Shown here piece after piece: positions 52,701 to 61,257 of a stretch of 64,000 nucleotides of DNA. The stretch is from an archaeon (GTDB taxonomy: Archaea > EX4484-52 > WAPT01). The notes below the pieces were generated by a model. That model was given only the letters and a program-made list of their open reading frames with translations. It was not told the origin of the DNA and ran no database searches. Position 1 is the first letter of the stretch, and every line of letters begins with the position of its first letter. A program made the translations under genes and the position numbers. The stretch spans positions 67,420-131,419 of the forward strand of contig JAPDKB010000004.1 in assembly GCA_029258795.1 (NCBI GenBank), written 5' to 3'.

Positions 52701-53578
52701 GGAGAAAATTTGCTTCATTCATTCTACCAATTATCCTGTTTTTCATGATTGGAAATATGGCAATGGGAGAAAGCTTCACCTATATCGACATTCTTGTCAA
52801 TCCCGATAACTCCATCACCGCTGTGATTAACGCGAGGAGCGATTACGATTTTATCTCCTTGATGCTTCCCTACGATGCAGAGGTTGTTGATTTCAGCGTT
52901 GATGGCACACCCTCTTTATCTGCATGCAAAGAAGAAAGAAAGGTTGATGGCACGCTCATAAATTGCAGCGTGGAGAATGGGTCATTCATCACGCTGAAAT
53001 TCACCAGCTCGGATGCGGTTATGATGAGCGGGGATGAGCTCCTTTTTTTAATGCGCCTCATTTTTTACCAGAATTATGATGTGTGTAAAATCAAATTAAC
53101 CCTTCCAGAAAATTACATCATCGCATCTAATGAGCACGCTGAGCCATTGATAATCCCATCTCCATATCAGCTATACACTGCAGGTAACAATCAGATAGTG
53201 CTCTGGAATGTAAAGTGTGGAGAAAATGCTTTGGTGGAGCTTTTCGTTGCAGGGAAGCGCGCTTCAAAGTTTTCCGTGCCATTATATGTTGCTATTCCTA
53301 TAGCAGCAATAGCACTCATTGTTATCTCTTTCTTTTTCTTAAGGAAAAGGAAACACCCCGACATTTTTGACAAATTTTTGGTCAGGGATGAAAAAATGAT
53401 AATTGATCTCCTAAAAAACAAAAAAGAGATGAAGCAAAAAGAGATAGTTAGAGCGACTGGCTTTTCCAAAGCAAAGGTTTCCAGGTTGCTCAGAAATCTG
53501 GAAATGAGGGGAGTGGTGGTCAGAGAAAAGGTAGGGAACGCATGTATTGTGAAGCTTAAGGAAGAGGAAGAAGAATAA
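52697..53578 (+). CDS. Membrane-tethered winged-HTH regulator (sensor-type), copy 1
   Basis: The 293-aa protein has a signal peptide (SFILPIILFFMIGNMAMG), an outer beta domain of about 170 aa and a membrane helix (LYVAIPIAAIALIVISFFFL). A cytoplasmic MarR/IclR-like winged HTH (KQKEIVRATGFSKAKVSRLLRNLEMRG) follows, like archaeal COG2512 proteins. It could sense the envelope and bind DNA at the membrane. It shares its HTH with the protein at 55762. Starts at ATG 52697 within the radical SAM gene end (4-nt overlap). Confidence 0.85.
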   Translation: MRRKFASFILPIILFFMIGNMAMGESFTYIDILVNPDNSITAVINARSDYDFISLMLPYDAEVVDFSVDGTPSLSACKEERKVDGTLINCSVENGSFITLKFTSSDAVMMSGDELLFLMRLIFYQNYDVCKIKLTLPENYIIASNEHAEPLIIPSPYQLYTAGNNQIVLWNVKCGENALVELFVAGKRASKFSVPLYVAIPIAAIALIVISFFFLRKRKHPDIFDKFLVRDEKMIIDLLKNKKEMKQKEIVRATGFSKAKVSRLLRNLEMRGVVVREKVGNACIVKLKEEEEE

Positions 53579-53582
53579 CAAC

Positions 53583-53632
53583 TTGTTTCAGATTGTTTCA
53601 CTTGTTTCACGAAGTTCTTAAATGCTGTTTCA
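53583..53632 (+). promoter_or_regulatory. TTGTTTCA repeat array and promoter of the DUF5667 gene
   Basis: TTGTTTCA occurs at 53583-53590, 53593-53600 and 53602-53609, about one helical turn apart, and CTGTTTCA at 53625-53632. A TATA-like TTCTTAAATG lies between (53615-53624). The SD of the target gene (GAGGTGA) is about 6 nt before ATG 53677. The array looks like an operator for a dimeric or tandem-binding regulator. Confidence 0.6.
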
Positions 53633-53676
53633 TTCAGAATAATGTTTAGAAAGAAAAACTTTAGAGGTGACGTGTC

Positions 53677-55164
53677 ATGAAAATCGCAAGCTTAATCGTG
53701 GTGCTCGCGCTAACCGTATTTGGGCTTGCGCTCGCACCAGCAGCGATGGCGCAGGATGCAGCGGATGCTTCAGCGCAGCAGGACGTTGTAAGTGTAATGA
53801 AGGAAACAGAAAACCCGGGTATTCTGCCAGATAGTCCGTTTTATGGGTTAAAGACAGGCTTTGAGAAGATAAGATTGATGTTGGTGAGGGACAGAATTAA
53901 GCGTGCAGAGATGGCACTGGAACTAGCGCAGAAAAGATTGAAGGAAGCTAAAATACTGGCAGCGATGGGCAAGCCAGAAGCAATGGAGAAAGCCATGAGG
54001 AATTACGATGCCATAATGGAAAGATTGGAAGCTGAGCTGGAGAAGGCACAGGCAGCAAATGACACCGAGAGGGTTGCGATGATAGAGGGCTTGATGGCTC
54101 AGCTCGAGATGCACATGGAAGAGATTGAGGATGCGGAAACAGTTGCGGGCGTGGCTATTCAGGACAACAGGACAAGAGAGGCAGTGCTGCAGAAGCTGGA
54201 TGAGATCAGGAAGAGAATAGAGGAAAGGAAGATGAAGGTTAATGCCAAGAGGGAAATGGTCAAGGAGATGATCAAGAAGCGCTACAACCTGACGGATGAG
54301 CAGGCAGAAGCGATGCTTGAAAAAGCAAGGAAAGAGATGGCAGAGAAAAACATAAAGGCGAGAGCAGAACTCGAGTTGAAAAAGGCAAACCGCACCATAG
54401 TGAGAGTGGAAGCGCTCATATCCAAAATGGAGGAAAGAAATGCTAGCAGCGAGAGGATGGAGCATGCCAATGAGATGTTAGCCACAGCCAAAGAGCTTTA
54501 CCAGGAGGCGATGGACAACTATACTGGTGGAGATTACTTCACTGCATGGGAGCTGGCTAAAGAAAGCCAGAGGATGGCACACCTGGCTGTTGCAAGACCA
54601 TCAGAACAGGCACTATACCGCTTCCTTGAAAGGAAGAAAATGAGGGAGCGCTATGCCTGCGGTCCACAGGATGCAGAAAGGATTGCATCCAAACTTGTGC
54701 CAGGTGCGGACTGCAAGGTAACAGGAGAAATGAAAGGACTCTATGCTGTGAGGTGCAGAGCTGGAGATAAAATTGAGAGATTTGCTGTGAGAGCAAGAGA
54801 TTGCGAGACAAGGAATGTAAAAGACCTTACACAGATGCGAGCAGAAGTTGCGAGAGCAATAAGGGAGAGAAGAGCAATGGGTGCAGGACTTGGAGTTATG
54901 GAACAGGAAAGAGCTATGATAGCTGAAGAGCTGAGGGAAAGGCTCAGAGAACTCAAGGAAGAAAAGGGAAACGTGACTCCAGAGGATGTCAAAAACGTGT
55001 TGAATGAAATCATTCGAGAGAGGGTAGGGCAGTACCAGAACATTATAGAGGAAGGTGCTCAAGAAACCAATGAAACTCCAGCCACAGAAACACCAGCTAA
55101 CAATGAATCTGGACTGAAGGGTGGAAGTGAAGAAGCTCCACCGATGCCAGTTCCGTCAGTTTAA
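53677..55164 (+). CDS. Secreted coiled-coil protein with DUF5667 domain
   Basis: The 495-aa protein has a signal peptide (LIVVLALTVFGLALAPAAMA) and the DUF5667 hallmark NPGILPDSPFYGLKTGFE. Long charged helices follow (AEMALELAQKRLKEA onward) up to a Cys-containing small domain (CGPQDAERIASKLVPGADC) near residue 330. A Glu/Pro/Thr-rich tail ends the protein. It is probably an envelope stress or scaffold protein. Its promoter carries the TTGTTTCA array and it lies between two membrane-tethered regulators. Confidence 0.85.
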   Translation: MKIASLIVVLALTVFGLALAPAAMAQDAADASAQQDVVSVMKETENPGILPDSPFYGLKTGFEKIRLMLVRDRIKRAEMALELAQKRLKEAKILAAMGKPEAMEKAMRNYDAIMERLEAELEKAQAANDTERVAMIEGLMAQLEMHMEEIEDAETVAGVAIQDNRTREAVLQKLDEIRKRIEERKMKVNAKREMVKEMIKKRYNLTDEQAEAMLEKARKEMAEKNIKARAELELKKANRTIVRVEALISKMEERNASSERMEHANEMLATAKELYQEAMDNYTGGDYFTAWELAKESQRMAHLAVARPSEQALYRFLERKKMRERYACGPQDAERIASKLVPGADCKVTGEMKGLYAVRCRAGDKIERFAVRARDCETRNVKDLTQMRAEVARAIRERRAMGAGLGVMEQERAMIAEELRERLRELKEEKGNVTPEDVKNVLNEIIRERVGQYQNIIEEGAQETNETPATETPANNESGLKGGSEEAPPMPVPSV

Positions 55165-55254
55165 TGCTGACGGGTCTTCCCTTTCTTTATTTTTAATTTT
55201 TGAAACCAACGCATGACTTTTCCTGCACGAAGCTTGCTTATCCAAAAACAAACT

Positions 55255-55306
55255 TATTTAAATTCTAATTGTTTCATTAAAATGCAGTGGTTCTTAAAAC
55301 GTTTCA
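55255..55306 (+). promoter_or_regulatory. TTGTTTCA-containing promoter of the second regulator operon
   Basis: A TATA box (TTATTTAAATTC, about 55254-55265) is followed by TTGTTTCA (55269-55276), then TTCTTAAAAC (55291-55300) and CGTTTCA (55300-55306). The order TTGTTTCA, TTCTTAAA, GTTTCA repeats that of the DUF5667 promoter. The SD GAGGTGA precedes GTG 55319. Confidence 0.5.
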
Positions 55307-55318
55307 AGAGGTGATTAT

Positions 55319-55765
55319 GTGGAAAAAATCACGAAAGAAGATGAAAAAAAGCTTCTTGATGATGGATGGATAAAGATGTGGATTCTTTTTGATGTTCAGA
55401 GTAATGATAGAGGGCATGCTGAAAAAGCACTCCACGACCATGTTGAAAAGATGAAGAAGGAGAAATGGTTAAAGGTGTCCAAAGAAAATTATGTTGAGAC
55501 CGAGGAGGTGGATGCTCCACCGGCTTTAAGGGCGAGAGGCATCCAGAAAATGTATTCCAAACTTTATGAGGCCGTGGTGTTTGTAAAGGGTGTTGAAGCA
55601 GCCATGAACTTTGTGGTCAATTATGCTCCCTCAGCTCTTGAAATAATAGCTCCTGATGAAATGAAGGTCAAGACCTCAGAGCTGCAGAATGCTCTGGTGA
55701 CTGTAGCAGATATATTGCACAAGTTCGCGCAGATGGGGCTGGGCGGAGTGGTGATCTCCAGATGA
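55319..55765 (+). CDS. Conserved-looking soluble protein (148 aa)
   Basis: The GTG at 55319 follows GAGGTGA. The protein has a charged alpha/beta N-terminal part (GWIKMWILFDVQSNDRGHAE) and a helical C-terminal part (ALVTVADILHKFAQMGLGGVVISR). It shows no signal peptide. The ATGA overlap couples it to the regulator copy 2, so it may act as its partner. No family recognised with confidence. Confidence 0.7.
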   Translation: MEKITKEDEKKLLDDGWIKMWILFDVQSNDRGHAEKALHDHVEKMKKEKWLKVSKENYVETEEVDAPPALRARGIQKMYSKLYEAVVFVKGVEAAMNFVVNYAPSALEIIAPDEMKVKTSELQNALVTVADILHKFAQMGLGGVVISR

Positions 55766-56664
55766 AATCAGCATATTTGATTTTGGGAGTTTTGGTTGCG
55801 TTTTTTGTAGTGAGCACTATAACCTTCGCTTCCATCATAGATGAGCATCAGATCAACATTTTTCTCAGCAAGGAGGGGTCAGCTATCATAAAAGCCAGAG
55901 TCAAATATGCGGAGCTAACAACCGAAGATGTACCGTACTTCATGATGGTGGATGTTAGGAGGGTTAATGCCTATGCCGACGGAACTCAGTTAAATTGCAC
56001 AGTTTCTCAAAGACCTTACGGAACCTATATTTCATGCATGAGGCCCGACACCACCACACCACTATACAATTACACGGTGGAGTTCGAAATCTACACATCA
56101 AAGCTAACAACCTATAATGGCGGAGTTTATCGTTTCCTCTACAACTACGGTGTCAGGGAGCCCACAAAGAAAATCAGTGTTGTGCTTTACCTTCCAGAGG
56201 GATACGCGTTGGTTAAAGAATCGAGATTCAGGGAGAAGCCATATTATCCGCAAAACGGCATTACAGGTAGCGATGGCAGACGCCTCACCATAACTTGGGG
56301 AATATCTAACCCGAAACTGGGTGAGACCCTCAGCTTCAGCGCTTTGTATGAGTATGTTGGCACCACAAGCACAAACATGACTCCTTATTATCTTAGCTTA
56401 CCTGTGATGCTCGCGCTTTTTTACATCGTGTTGAGGCGTAGAAAAACTGATGTGATGGAAGTGCTCACCGATGATGAACGCGCCATAATAGATGTGCTGA
56501 AAGAAGCCGGAAACAGGATGATAAAGCAGAAGGATATTGTTAAGGCAACGAACTTTTCAAAGGCAAAGGTTTCCAGATTGCTTGCGGAGCTGGAGGAAAG
56601 AGGGCTGGTAAAGAGGGAAAGGGTAGGGAGAACAAACCGCGTGAAGCTCGTGAAAAAAGTTTAG
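55762..56664 (+). CDS. Membrane-tethered winged-HTH regulator (sensor-type), copy 2
   Basis: The 300-aa protein mirrors copy 1: signal helix (LILGVLVAFFVVSTITFA), outer beta domain, membrane helix (LSLPVMLALFYIVLRRRK) and winged HTH (KQKDIVKATNFSKAKVSRLLAELEERG). The FSKAKVSRLL recognition stretch is identical in both copies, so they may bind the same DNA boxes. Convergent overlap of 4 bp with the next gene. Confidence 0.85.
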   Translation: MKSAYLILGVLVAFFVVSTITFASIIDEHQINIFLSKEGSAIIKARVKYAELTTEDVPYFMMVDVRRVNAYADGTQLNCTVSQRPYGTYISCMRPDTTTPLYNYTVEFEIYTSKLTTYNGGVYRFLYNYGVREPTKKISVVLYLPEGYALVKESRFREKPYYPQNGITGSDGRRLTITWGISNPKLGETLSFSALYEYVGTTSTNMTPYYLSLPVMLALFYIVLRRRKTDVMEVLTDDERAIIDVLKEAGNRMIKQKDIVKATNFSKAKVSRLLAELEERGLVKRERVGRTNRVKLVKKV

Positions 56665-57077
56665 CCCTCCTGCTTTTTCTCTGCCCTTGCTATTCTTGGC
56701 ACGGGAAGTATGGGTGGTAGCTGTAGTTCGTTTGCTATGAAGAAAGCTTTTGGAGTCACACTCCTGAAGATGAAGTTCATGACCTCAGTGTTGATGTTTT
56801 CAGGAAGTTTTTTGTTTTTCTGCCATTCCTTGTACGCTTTATCCGCATCTCCCATGTAAACCAAGTTTCCATCAATCTTCAGTTTTCCCACGTCTGGATT
56901 GAAGCTCACATCGAAAGAGAACTTCACTATCAGCACGTCTCTCGGCTTTTCCGCCACGCCTTCAAGCTTCGATTTTTCCACATCCGCAATTGAAGGGGTG
57001 AGCTTAACCTCGACTCTTGGGGCGGCACCCTTTCTTTCCGCCTCTATTTTATCTATGGTCAACCCTATCACTGCCAT
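56661..57077 (-). CDS. Conserved archaeal protein, SecB-like pattern
   Basis: The 138-aa protein starts MAVIGLTIDKIEAER, has a beta-rich centre (VLIVKFSFDVSFNPDVGKLKI) and ends with a helix plus LQLPPILPVPRI. The pattern is seen in small archaeal proteins thought to have a SecB-like fold, so a chaperone role is possible. That is recall of pattern, not proof. Confidence 0.65.
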   Translation of the reverse strand: MAVIGLTIDKIEAERKGAAPRVEVKLTPSIADVEKSKLEGVAEKPRDVLIVKFSFDVSFNPDVGKLKIDGNLVYMGDADKAYKEWQKNKKLPENINTEVMNFIFRSVTPKAFFIANELQLPPILPVPRIARAEKKQEG

Positions 57078-57173
57078 TTTTCATCACCTCTTTCAAAACA
57101 TTATTGGCTGAAGTTTTTAAATGGAATGGAGGCGTAAGTTTTATTAGGTAGTTCAGGTTAAATTAAGTTTAAC

Positions 57174-57902
57174 ATGCCAGGAGATAGAGCCGGCAGTGGA
57201 ATTCCAGGACTGGATAAATATCTGAGCGGGGGGTTTCCCCAAGGGAGTGTGATGCTGCTTTCCGGTGCTCCAGGTACAGGAAAGACCATATTTGGCTTGC
57301 AGTACGCCTATTATGGAGCGAGAAATAAGGAGCCAGCTCTCTACGTTTCTTTCGAACAGACGGTGGAGAGCCTGAAAGACACCGCCAAGAAGCTGGGTAT
57401 GGATGTTGATAAGATGGAGAAGGAAAAGAAGATGAGGATCGTGAGAATTTCTGACCCTTCCGACATAGGTGAGGTGCTTGAAGCCATAAGGAATGAGATA
57501 AGAAAGCTGAAGGCAAAGCGCCTCGTTATAGATTCCATCTCTGTAATTGAGATTTTTCTTACCTCATATCGGTCCGTGATAAAGGATCTGCCACCTGAAG
57601 CCCTCGGAAACCCGGAGCTTGTTATGATATACCCGAAAGGGCTGATAAGAAGGATGATATACAGAATAATGGACTTCTTACATGAGCTCGGAACAACAAC
57701 CCTGCTCATAGCTCAGGAAGATGAAAGCGGTGAGCATGCCGTAGCAAAGTACGCAGCTGACGGCGTCATCAAGCTGGAGATGGAAGTGCTCGGTAGAATG
57801 CTGCAGAGAACTCTTTCGATAATAAAGATGCGCGACACTCCAATAGATGGTGGAAGATACGAGATGGAGATAACGAACAGGGGAATAAAGCTGATTGACT
57901 AG
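57174..57902 (+). CDS. KaiC-like RecA-superfamily ATPase
   Basis: The 242-aa protein is a single KaiC domain: GIPGLDKYLSGGFPQGSVML, Walker A GAPGTGKT, YVSFEQTVESL and Walker B RLVIDSISV. Such archaeal stand-alone KaiC-like proteins have regulatory or signalling roles, mostly unknown. A TATA-like AGTTTTATTAGG about 30 nt upstream suggests a leaderless start. Confidence 0.9.
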   Translation: MPGDRAGSGIPGLDKYLSGGFPQGSVMLLSGAPGTGKTIFGLQYAYYGARNKEPALYVSFEQTVESLKDTAKKLGMDVDKMEKEKKMRIVRISDPSDIGEVLEAIRNEIRKLKAKRLVIDSISVIEIFLTSYRSVIKDLPPEALGNPELVMIYPKGLIRRMIYRIMDFLHELGTTTLLIAQEDESGEHAVAKYAADGVIKLEMEVLGRMLQRTLSIIKMRDTPIDGGRYEMEITNRGIKLID

Positions 57903-59071
57903 TCACATATTTCTTTGAGAAGCTCCATCACACCCACAAAACGAACTTTCGTTCCTCCAACTCTGATTTCTTTTTTCTCTCCTTTGTAATACACCAAAAA
58001 CGCTTCCTTCGGCTTGTACGTCTTTATGAAGGATAGCATGCTCCTGCTTAGTTTTGGAGTTGTCATGCTGACCTTCACCTCCACTGGAATTATCTCGTTT
58101 TTCTTTTCCAGAACGAAATCAACTTCCGCCTTGCTTTTCGTCCTCCAGTACTTAACCTCCAGCCCTTTTTTCAGAAGCTCCGTGAAAACGTAATTCTCAA
58201 AGGTGCGTCCATCCACTTCAGCTGGATAGTTTTTGAGCAGCATGTTCCTGATCCCAGTGTCCACAAAGTATATCTTCGGTGTTTTGTACAGTTCCTTTGT
58301 TTTGTTTGTGTAATAGGGGAGCACACGTTTTATTATGTAGCTTTTTTCCAGCGCGTCTAGATATTTTTTCAGAGTTAGGAAGGAAATGTTCAGAGTGGAG
58401 CAAATGGTATCGTAGGAGATGAGCTGTCCAGTTGTTGTTGCAAGATACCTAACAAGCTTTTCAAGAGTGTCGAGGTCTTCCACCGAGAACGTTTTTGAAA
58501 TGTCCTTCAGCAGGGTAGTTTCAAACAAATCCCTGAGTATTCTCTCCTTGAGTTCAACATCTTCCGTAAGAACCACCTTAGGATAGCCCCCATACATCAT
58601 GTGCTCCCACACAATCCTCGTCATTATTTTTTCAGTTACTTCTTCGATGCCTTTCGCTCTCATGAATTCCTCGAGGGAGAAGGGATAAAGCCTAATGATA
58701 GACACGCGTCCTACAAGATAAGACAGCACATCCTTTCCAAGAATGATCTCAGATGATGATGTGGTCCAGAGCCTGTACCCCTTATCAGCAAGATACTTCA
58801 GCTTGATGCCCGCATCCCTCCCATACTGTATCTCGTCTATGCCAACTATTCTATCCGGCTTTAGATACTGCTTTTCAAACTTCTTTATGTCAGCATCAAA
58901 AAGCTCCTTCACGTCTGGATCGTCCATCGAGAGATAGATGCCGTTGTTTTCCTCCAGCATTTTTTTAAGGAGTGTGGTTTTGCCGGCTTGCCTTGCCCCG
59001 ACTATTGCCAGAATGTTGTAAACACCTTTTAGCTTTTCGAATACCTTTTCAACCTCTCGATGCACGTACAT
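57899..59071 (-). CDS. AAA ATPase with DUF4143 domain
   Basis: The 390-aa protein has Walker A GARQAGKTT, Walker B IVGIDEIQYG, then an HTH-like middle and the C-terminal DUF4143 domain with the PD-(D/E)XK-like core (YWRTKSKAEVDFVLEKKNEIIPVEVK). This family is common in archaea and is of unknown function, often variable between strains. Ends in a 4-bp convergent overlap with the KaiC-like gene. Confidence 0.9.
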   Translation of the reverse strand: MYVHREVEKVFEKLKGVYNILAIVGARQAGKTTLLKKMLEENNGIYLSMDDPDVKELFDADIKKFEKQYLKPDRIVGIDEIQYGRDAGIKLKYLADKGYRLWTTSSSEIILGKDVLSYLVGRVSIIRLYPFSLEEFMRAKGIEEVTEKIMTRIVWEHMMYGGYPKVVLTEDVELKERILRDLFETTLLKDISKTFSVEDLDTLEKLVRYLATTTGQLISYDTICSTLNISFLTLKKYLDALEKSYIIKRVLPYYTNKTKELYKTPKIYFVDTGIRNMLLKNYPAEVDGRTFENYVFTELLKKGLEVKYWRTKSKAEVDFVLEKKNEIIPVEVKVSMTTPKLSRSMLSFIKTYKPKEAFLVYYKGEKKEIRVGGTKVRFVGVMELLKEICD

Positions 59072-59160
59072 GTATCCTTACTTAAATTTAATCGTATTTA
59101 AATTTTTCTCCGACTAAAATTTAACCATGATTAAATTTTGGTAGGGTTATAGCAAGGTTT

Positions 59161-59826
59161 TCATTCACCCTCCAAATACAAAGCGAGATGTCCTGATGAT
59201 GTGTCCTTATCCACAAGCTCCAGCTTAATGTCCCTTCCCTCAAATCCGGAAAGCACACCAGAAACCATGCCTCTAAACATCGTGAAGTCAATTTCATCAT
59301 GCCATTGAAGCCACGGGAAATAATCAACATAGATCTGGTAGTGATCCCTCCTTCTCACAGCCAGCATGTCCCCAAAACCCAAAGCTGGGAAGAAATCCAT
59401 GACAAACTTACATGGCTCGTGTAGCTTGCCTGATATGCTCGCTATGTGCTTTCCGAAATCAAAGCTGACATCCCAGAGAACCTTTAACCCGTCCTTGACT
59501 TTCTTCAGCTCTCTCTCCAGTATGTACATGAAGCTTGCCTCGCAAAGAAAGAAGCGTTCATCTTTATAGTTTACCTGTCCGTGCTTGTATTTGAAGAAGC
59601 CGGCATCTATCAGCGTTTTGAGCGAGTTCTTGGCCCATTTAGCCGGCCTTACGGCGTTGAAATTTATGTAGGTCTGCGTTATTTTTCCTTCCTCCAGTTC
59701 CCTACATACATGAGGTTTGTATCCCATCTCAACGAGCACGTCATAAGGCGCGGCAATAACCTCACATTCGTCATCTCCCCTCCCCTGGCATTTTGGCTGC
59801 ACCGCTTCCACACTCTTATCTTCCAT
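59161..59826 (-). CDS. V4R-domain protein, C-terminal part of an interrupted gene
   Basis: The 221-aa frame opens inside a V4R domain: its first residues run VEAVQPKCQGRGDDEC, the cysteine-containing end of V4R. A second V4R-like domain follows (RDHYQIYVDYFPWLQW, RGMVSGVLSGFEGRDIKLELV). The missing first part of domain 1 lies directly upstream in the same frame, before a single TAG (59838-59836). V4R domains bind small hydrophobic or metal ligands and often regulate transcription. Translation of this piece from ATG 59826 would give an incomplete domain. Confidence 0.65.
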   Translation of the reverse strand: MEDKSVEAVQPKCQGRGDDECEVIAAPYDVLVEMGYKPHVCRELEEGKITQTYINFNAVRPAKWAKNSLKTLIDAGFFKYKHGQVNYKDERFFLCEASFMYILERELKKVKDGLKVLWDVSFDFGKHIASISGKLHEPCKFVMDFFPALGFGDMLAVRRRDHYQIYVDYFPWLQWHDEIDFTMFRGMVSGVLSGFEGRDIKLELVDKDTSSGHLALYLEGE

Positions 59827-59835
59827 GACATAAGA

Positions 59836-60288
59836 CTAAATTCCTGCAATACCACCCGTAGTAAAAATGTATCCAAAACCATTTTTACGACAGATTATGT
59901 AATTGTCCATCTTGGATTGAAAAATGCACTTTTTGAAATCAATTTTGTAACTTATTTTATTGGCATAAACTGCTTCTACAGTTTTAATCAGAAAATTAGA
60001 ATATATTTTAAATGCTTTCGTAGATAATTGTGTTCTTGTCTTGATATTTAACATGCTGCTATAACTATAACCAAAGTTTTTACCTATTTTATAAAGTTTA
60101 GTAGCGTGGTTATCATTTTCATTCAAAAGTTGTGTTTCCAGATTAGAGATGAGTGTCTCTCCTAAGCATATAAGTCGAGCGAATTCATTAGAATCAAACA
60201 TTTTCGCTAGTACATAACCCGAAATATCTATAACTCTCGTTCTAGAGATTAAATTTTTTATAAACCAATTGTATATTTTTTTAGGCAT
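59836..60288 (-). CDS. V4R-domain protein, N-terminal part before an in-frame TAG
   Basis: The 150-aa frame has the V4R start (ATKLYKIGKNFGYSYSSML) and the core YIICRKNGFGYIFTTGGIAG. It stops at TAG just where the domain would continue into SYVMEDKSVEAVQPKC of the next frame. Its base composition is much more AT-rich than the C-terminal part and resembles the UbiA gene behind it. Together they look like one two-V4R protein broken by a nonsense codon. Confidence 0.6.
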   Translation of the reverse strand: MPKKIYNWFIKNLISRTRVIDISGYVLAKMFDSNEFARLICLGETLISNLETQLLNENDNHATKLYKIGKNFGYSYSSMLNIKTRTQLSTKAFKIYSNFLIKTVEAVYANKISYKIDFKKCIFQSKMDNYIICRKNGFGYIFTTGGIAGI

Positions 60289-60293
60289 TCTAA

Positions 60294-61160
60294 TTAAAGA
60301 TTAGTTATTGCAAATATTAATAGATTTATGAATAGGATTGTTGGTGTTGCTAAAAGAAATGCGAAATAAGACGATTTATAATCTCTTTTATAAAGCTTTT
60401 TCTGGATTATGAAAAAATAAAATATTATCGGAAAAAGAGATATAAAATACAGTTTTTTAAACATCAAATACGAATATATTAATAAAAACGAATATATTAT
60501 CTCGCATACTAAAAGGAATTTCCTAACTCCGGAATGATCTAGAACCATCGGGAGGGTTATATATCCAGCTTTTTTATCTACATCTATGTCAAAAAAATCT
60601 TTAAGAAATATATGCGTAGAGTAATATATTCCATTTAGTAACAAAAAGTATACAAAATCATTTGTTATGGACGAAGATACACAAAGATATCCACTCAAAA
60701 ACGAAAGTACGCCAGAAGTTATGAAAAATACTATTCCAGTAAGTATGTAATTTCTCCGAGAGAAGTTATATATTGTTCCTACTATAGCGACCGAAAGGAT
60801 ACATGCTAAAAAATATTTACTTATCCTACTTGCAGTAACTAACGAAACAAAGAAAGTAAAAATTATCAAGAATTTAACTACCGACCGATTAGCATTTCCA
60901 GATGCTAATGGCCTATTTTTTTTGTATTTATTTTTTTTATCAATTTTTTCGTCAATTAAAGCATTCGAAGCATAAACAAAATAAATTACAGAAAATGAAG
61001 CTAAAAATCCAATTAAAAATGTAAATAGATCTGTATTCGTTACTTTAAAGTTCGCACCTATTAAATAACCAATAACAAACTTAGATAGTTGCACAATTAT
61101 CATTTCTAAGCGTGGAATTTCTATCAAATATATTCTTAGAATATTAAAAAATCCCGTCAT
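60294..61160 (-). CDS. UbiA-family prenyltransferase
   Basis: The 288-aa membrane protein has eight or nine helices and both Asp-rich motifs: NALIDEKIDKKNKYKKNRPL and KDFFDIDVDKKAGYITLP. UbiA enzymes attach prenyl chains to aromatic or lipid acceptors; in archaea this includes geranylgeranylglyceryl phosphate synthesis. The acceptor is unknown here. The gene is very AT-rich (with the V4R N-part), suggesting transfer. Confidence 0.8.
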   Translation of the reverse strand: MTGFFNILRIYLIEIPRLEMIIVQLSKFVIGYLIGANFKVTNTDLFTFLIGFLASFSVIYFVYASNALIDEKIDKKNKYKKNRPLASGNANRSVVKFLIIFTFFVSLVTASRISKYFLACILSVAIVGTIYNFSRRNYILTGIVFFITSGVLSFLSGYLCVSSSITNDFVYFLLLNGIYYSTHIFLKDFFDIDVDKKAGYITLPMVLDHSGVRKFLLVCEIIYSFLLIYSYLMFKKLYFISLFPIIFYFFIIQKKLYKRDYKSSYFAFLLATPTILFINLLIFAITNL

Positions 61161-61257
61161 TTGACCTAACCCAAATGATGTTTTTCATTTTGACAATATG
61201 ATAATTTAACTGTTGTTTATATAATTTTCATACCTCACTTACCCCAACGACCCCATC

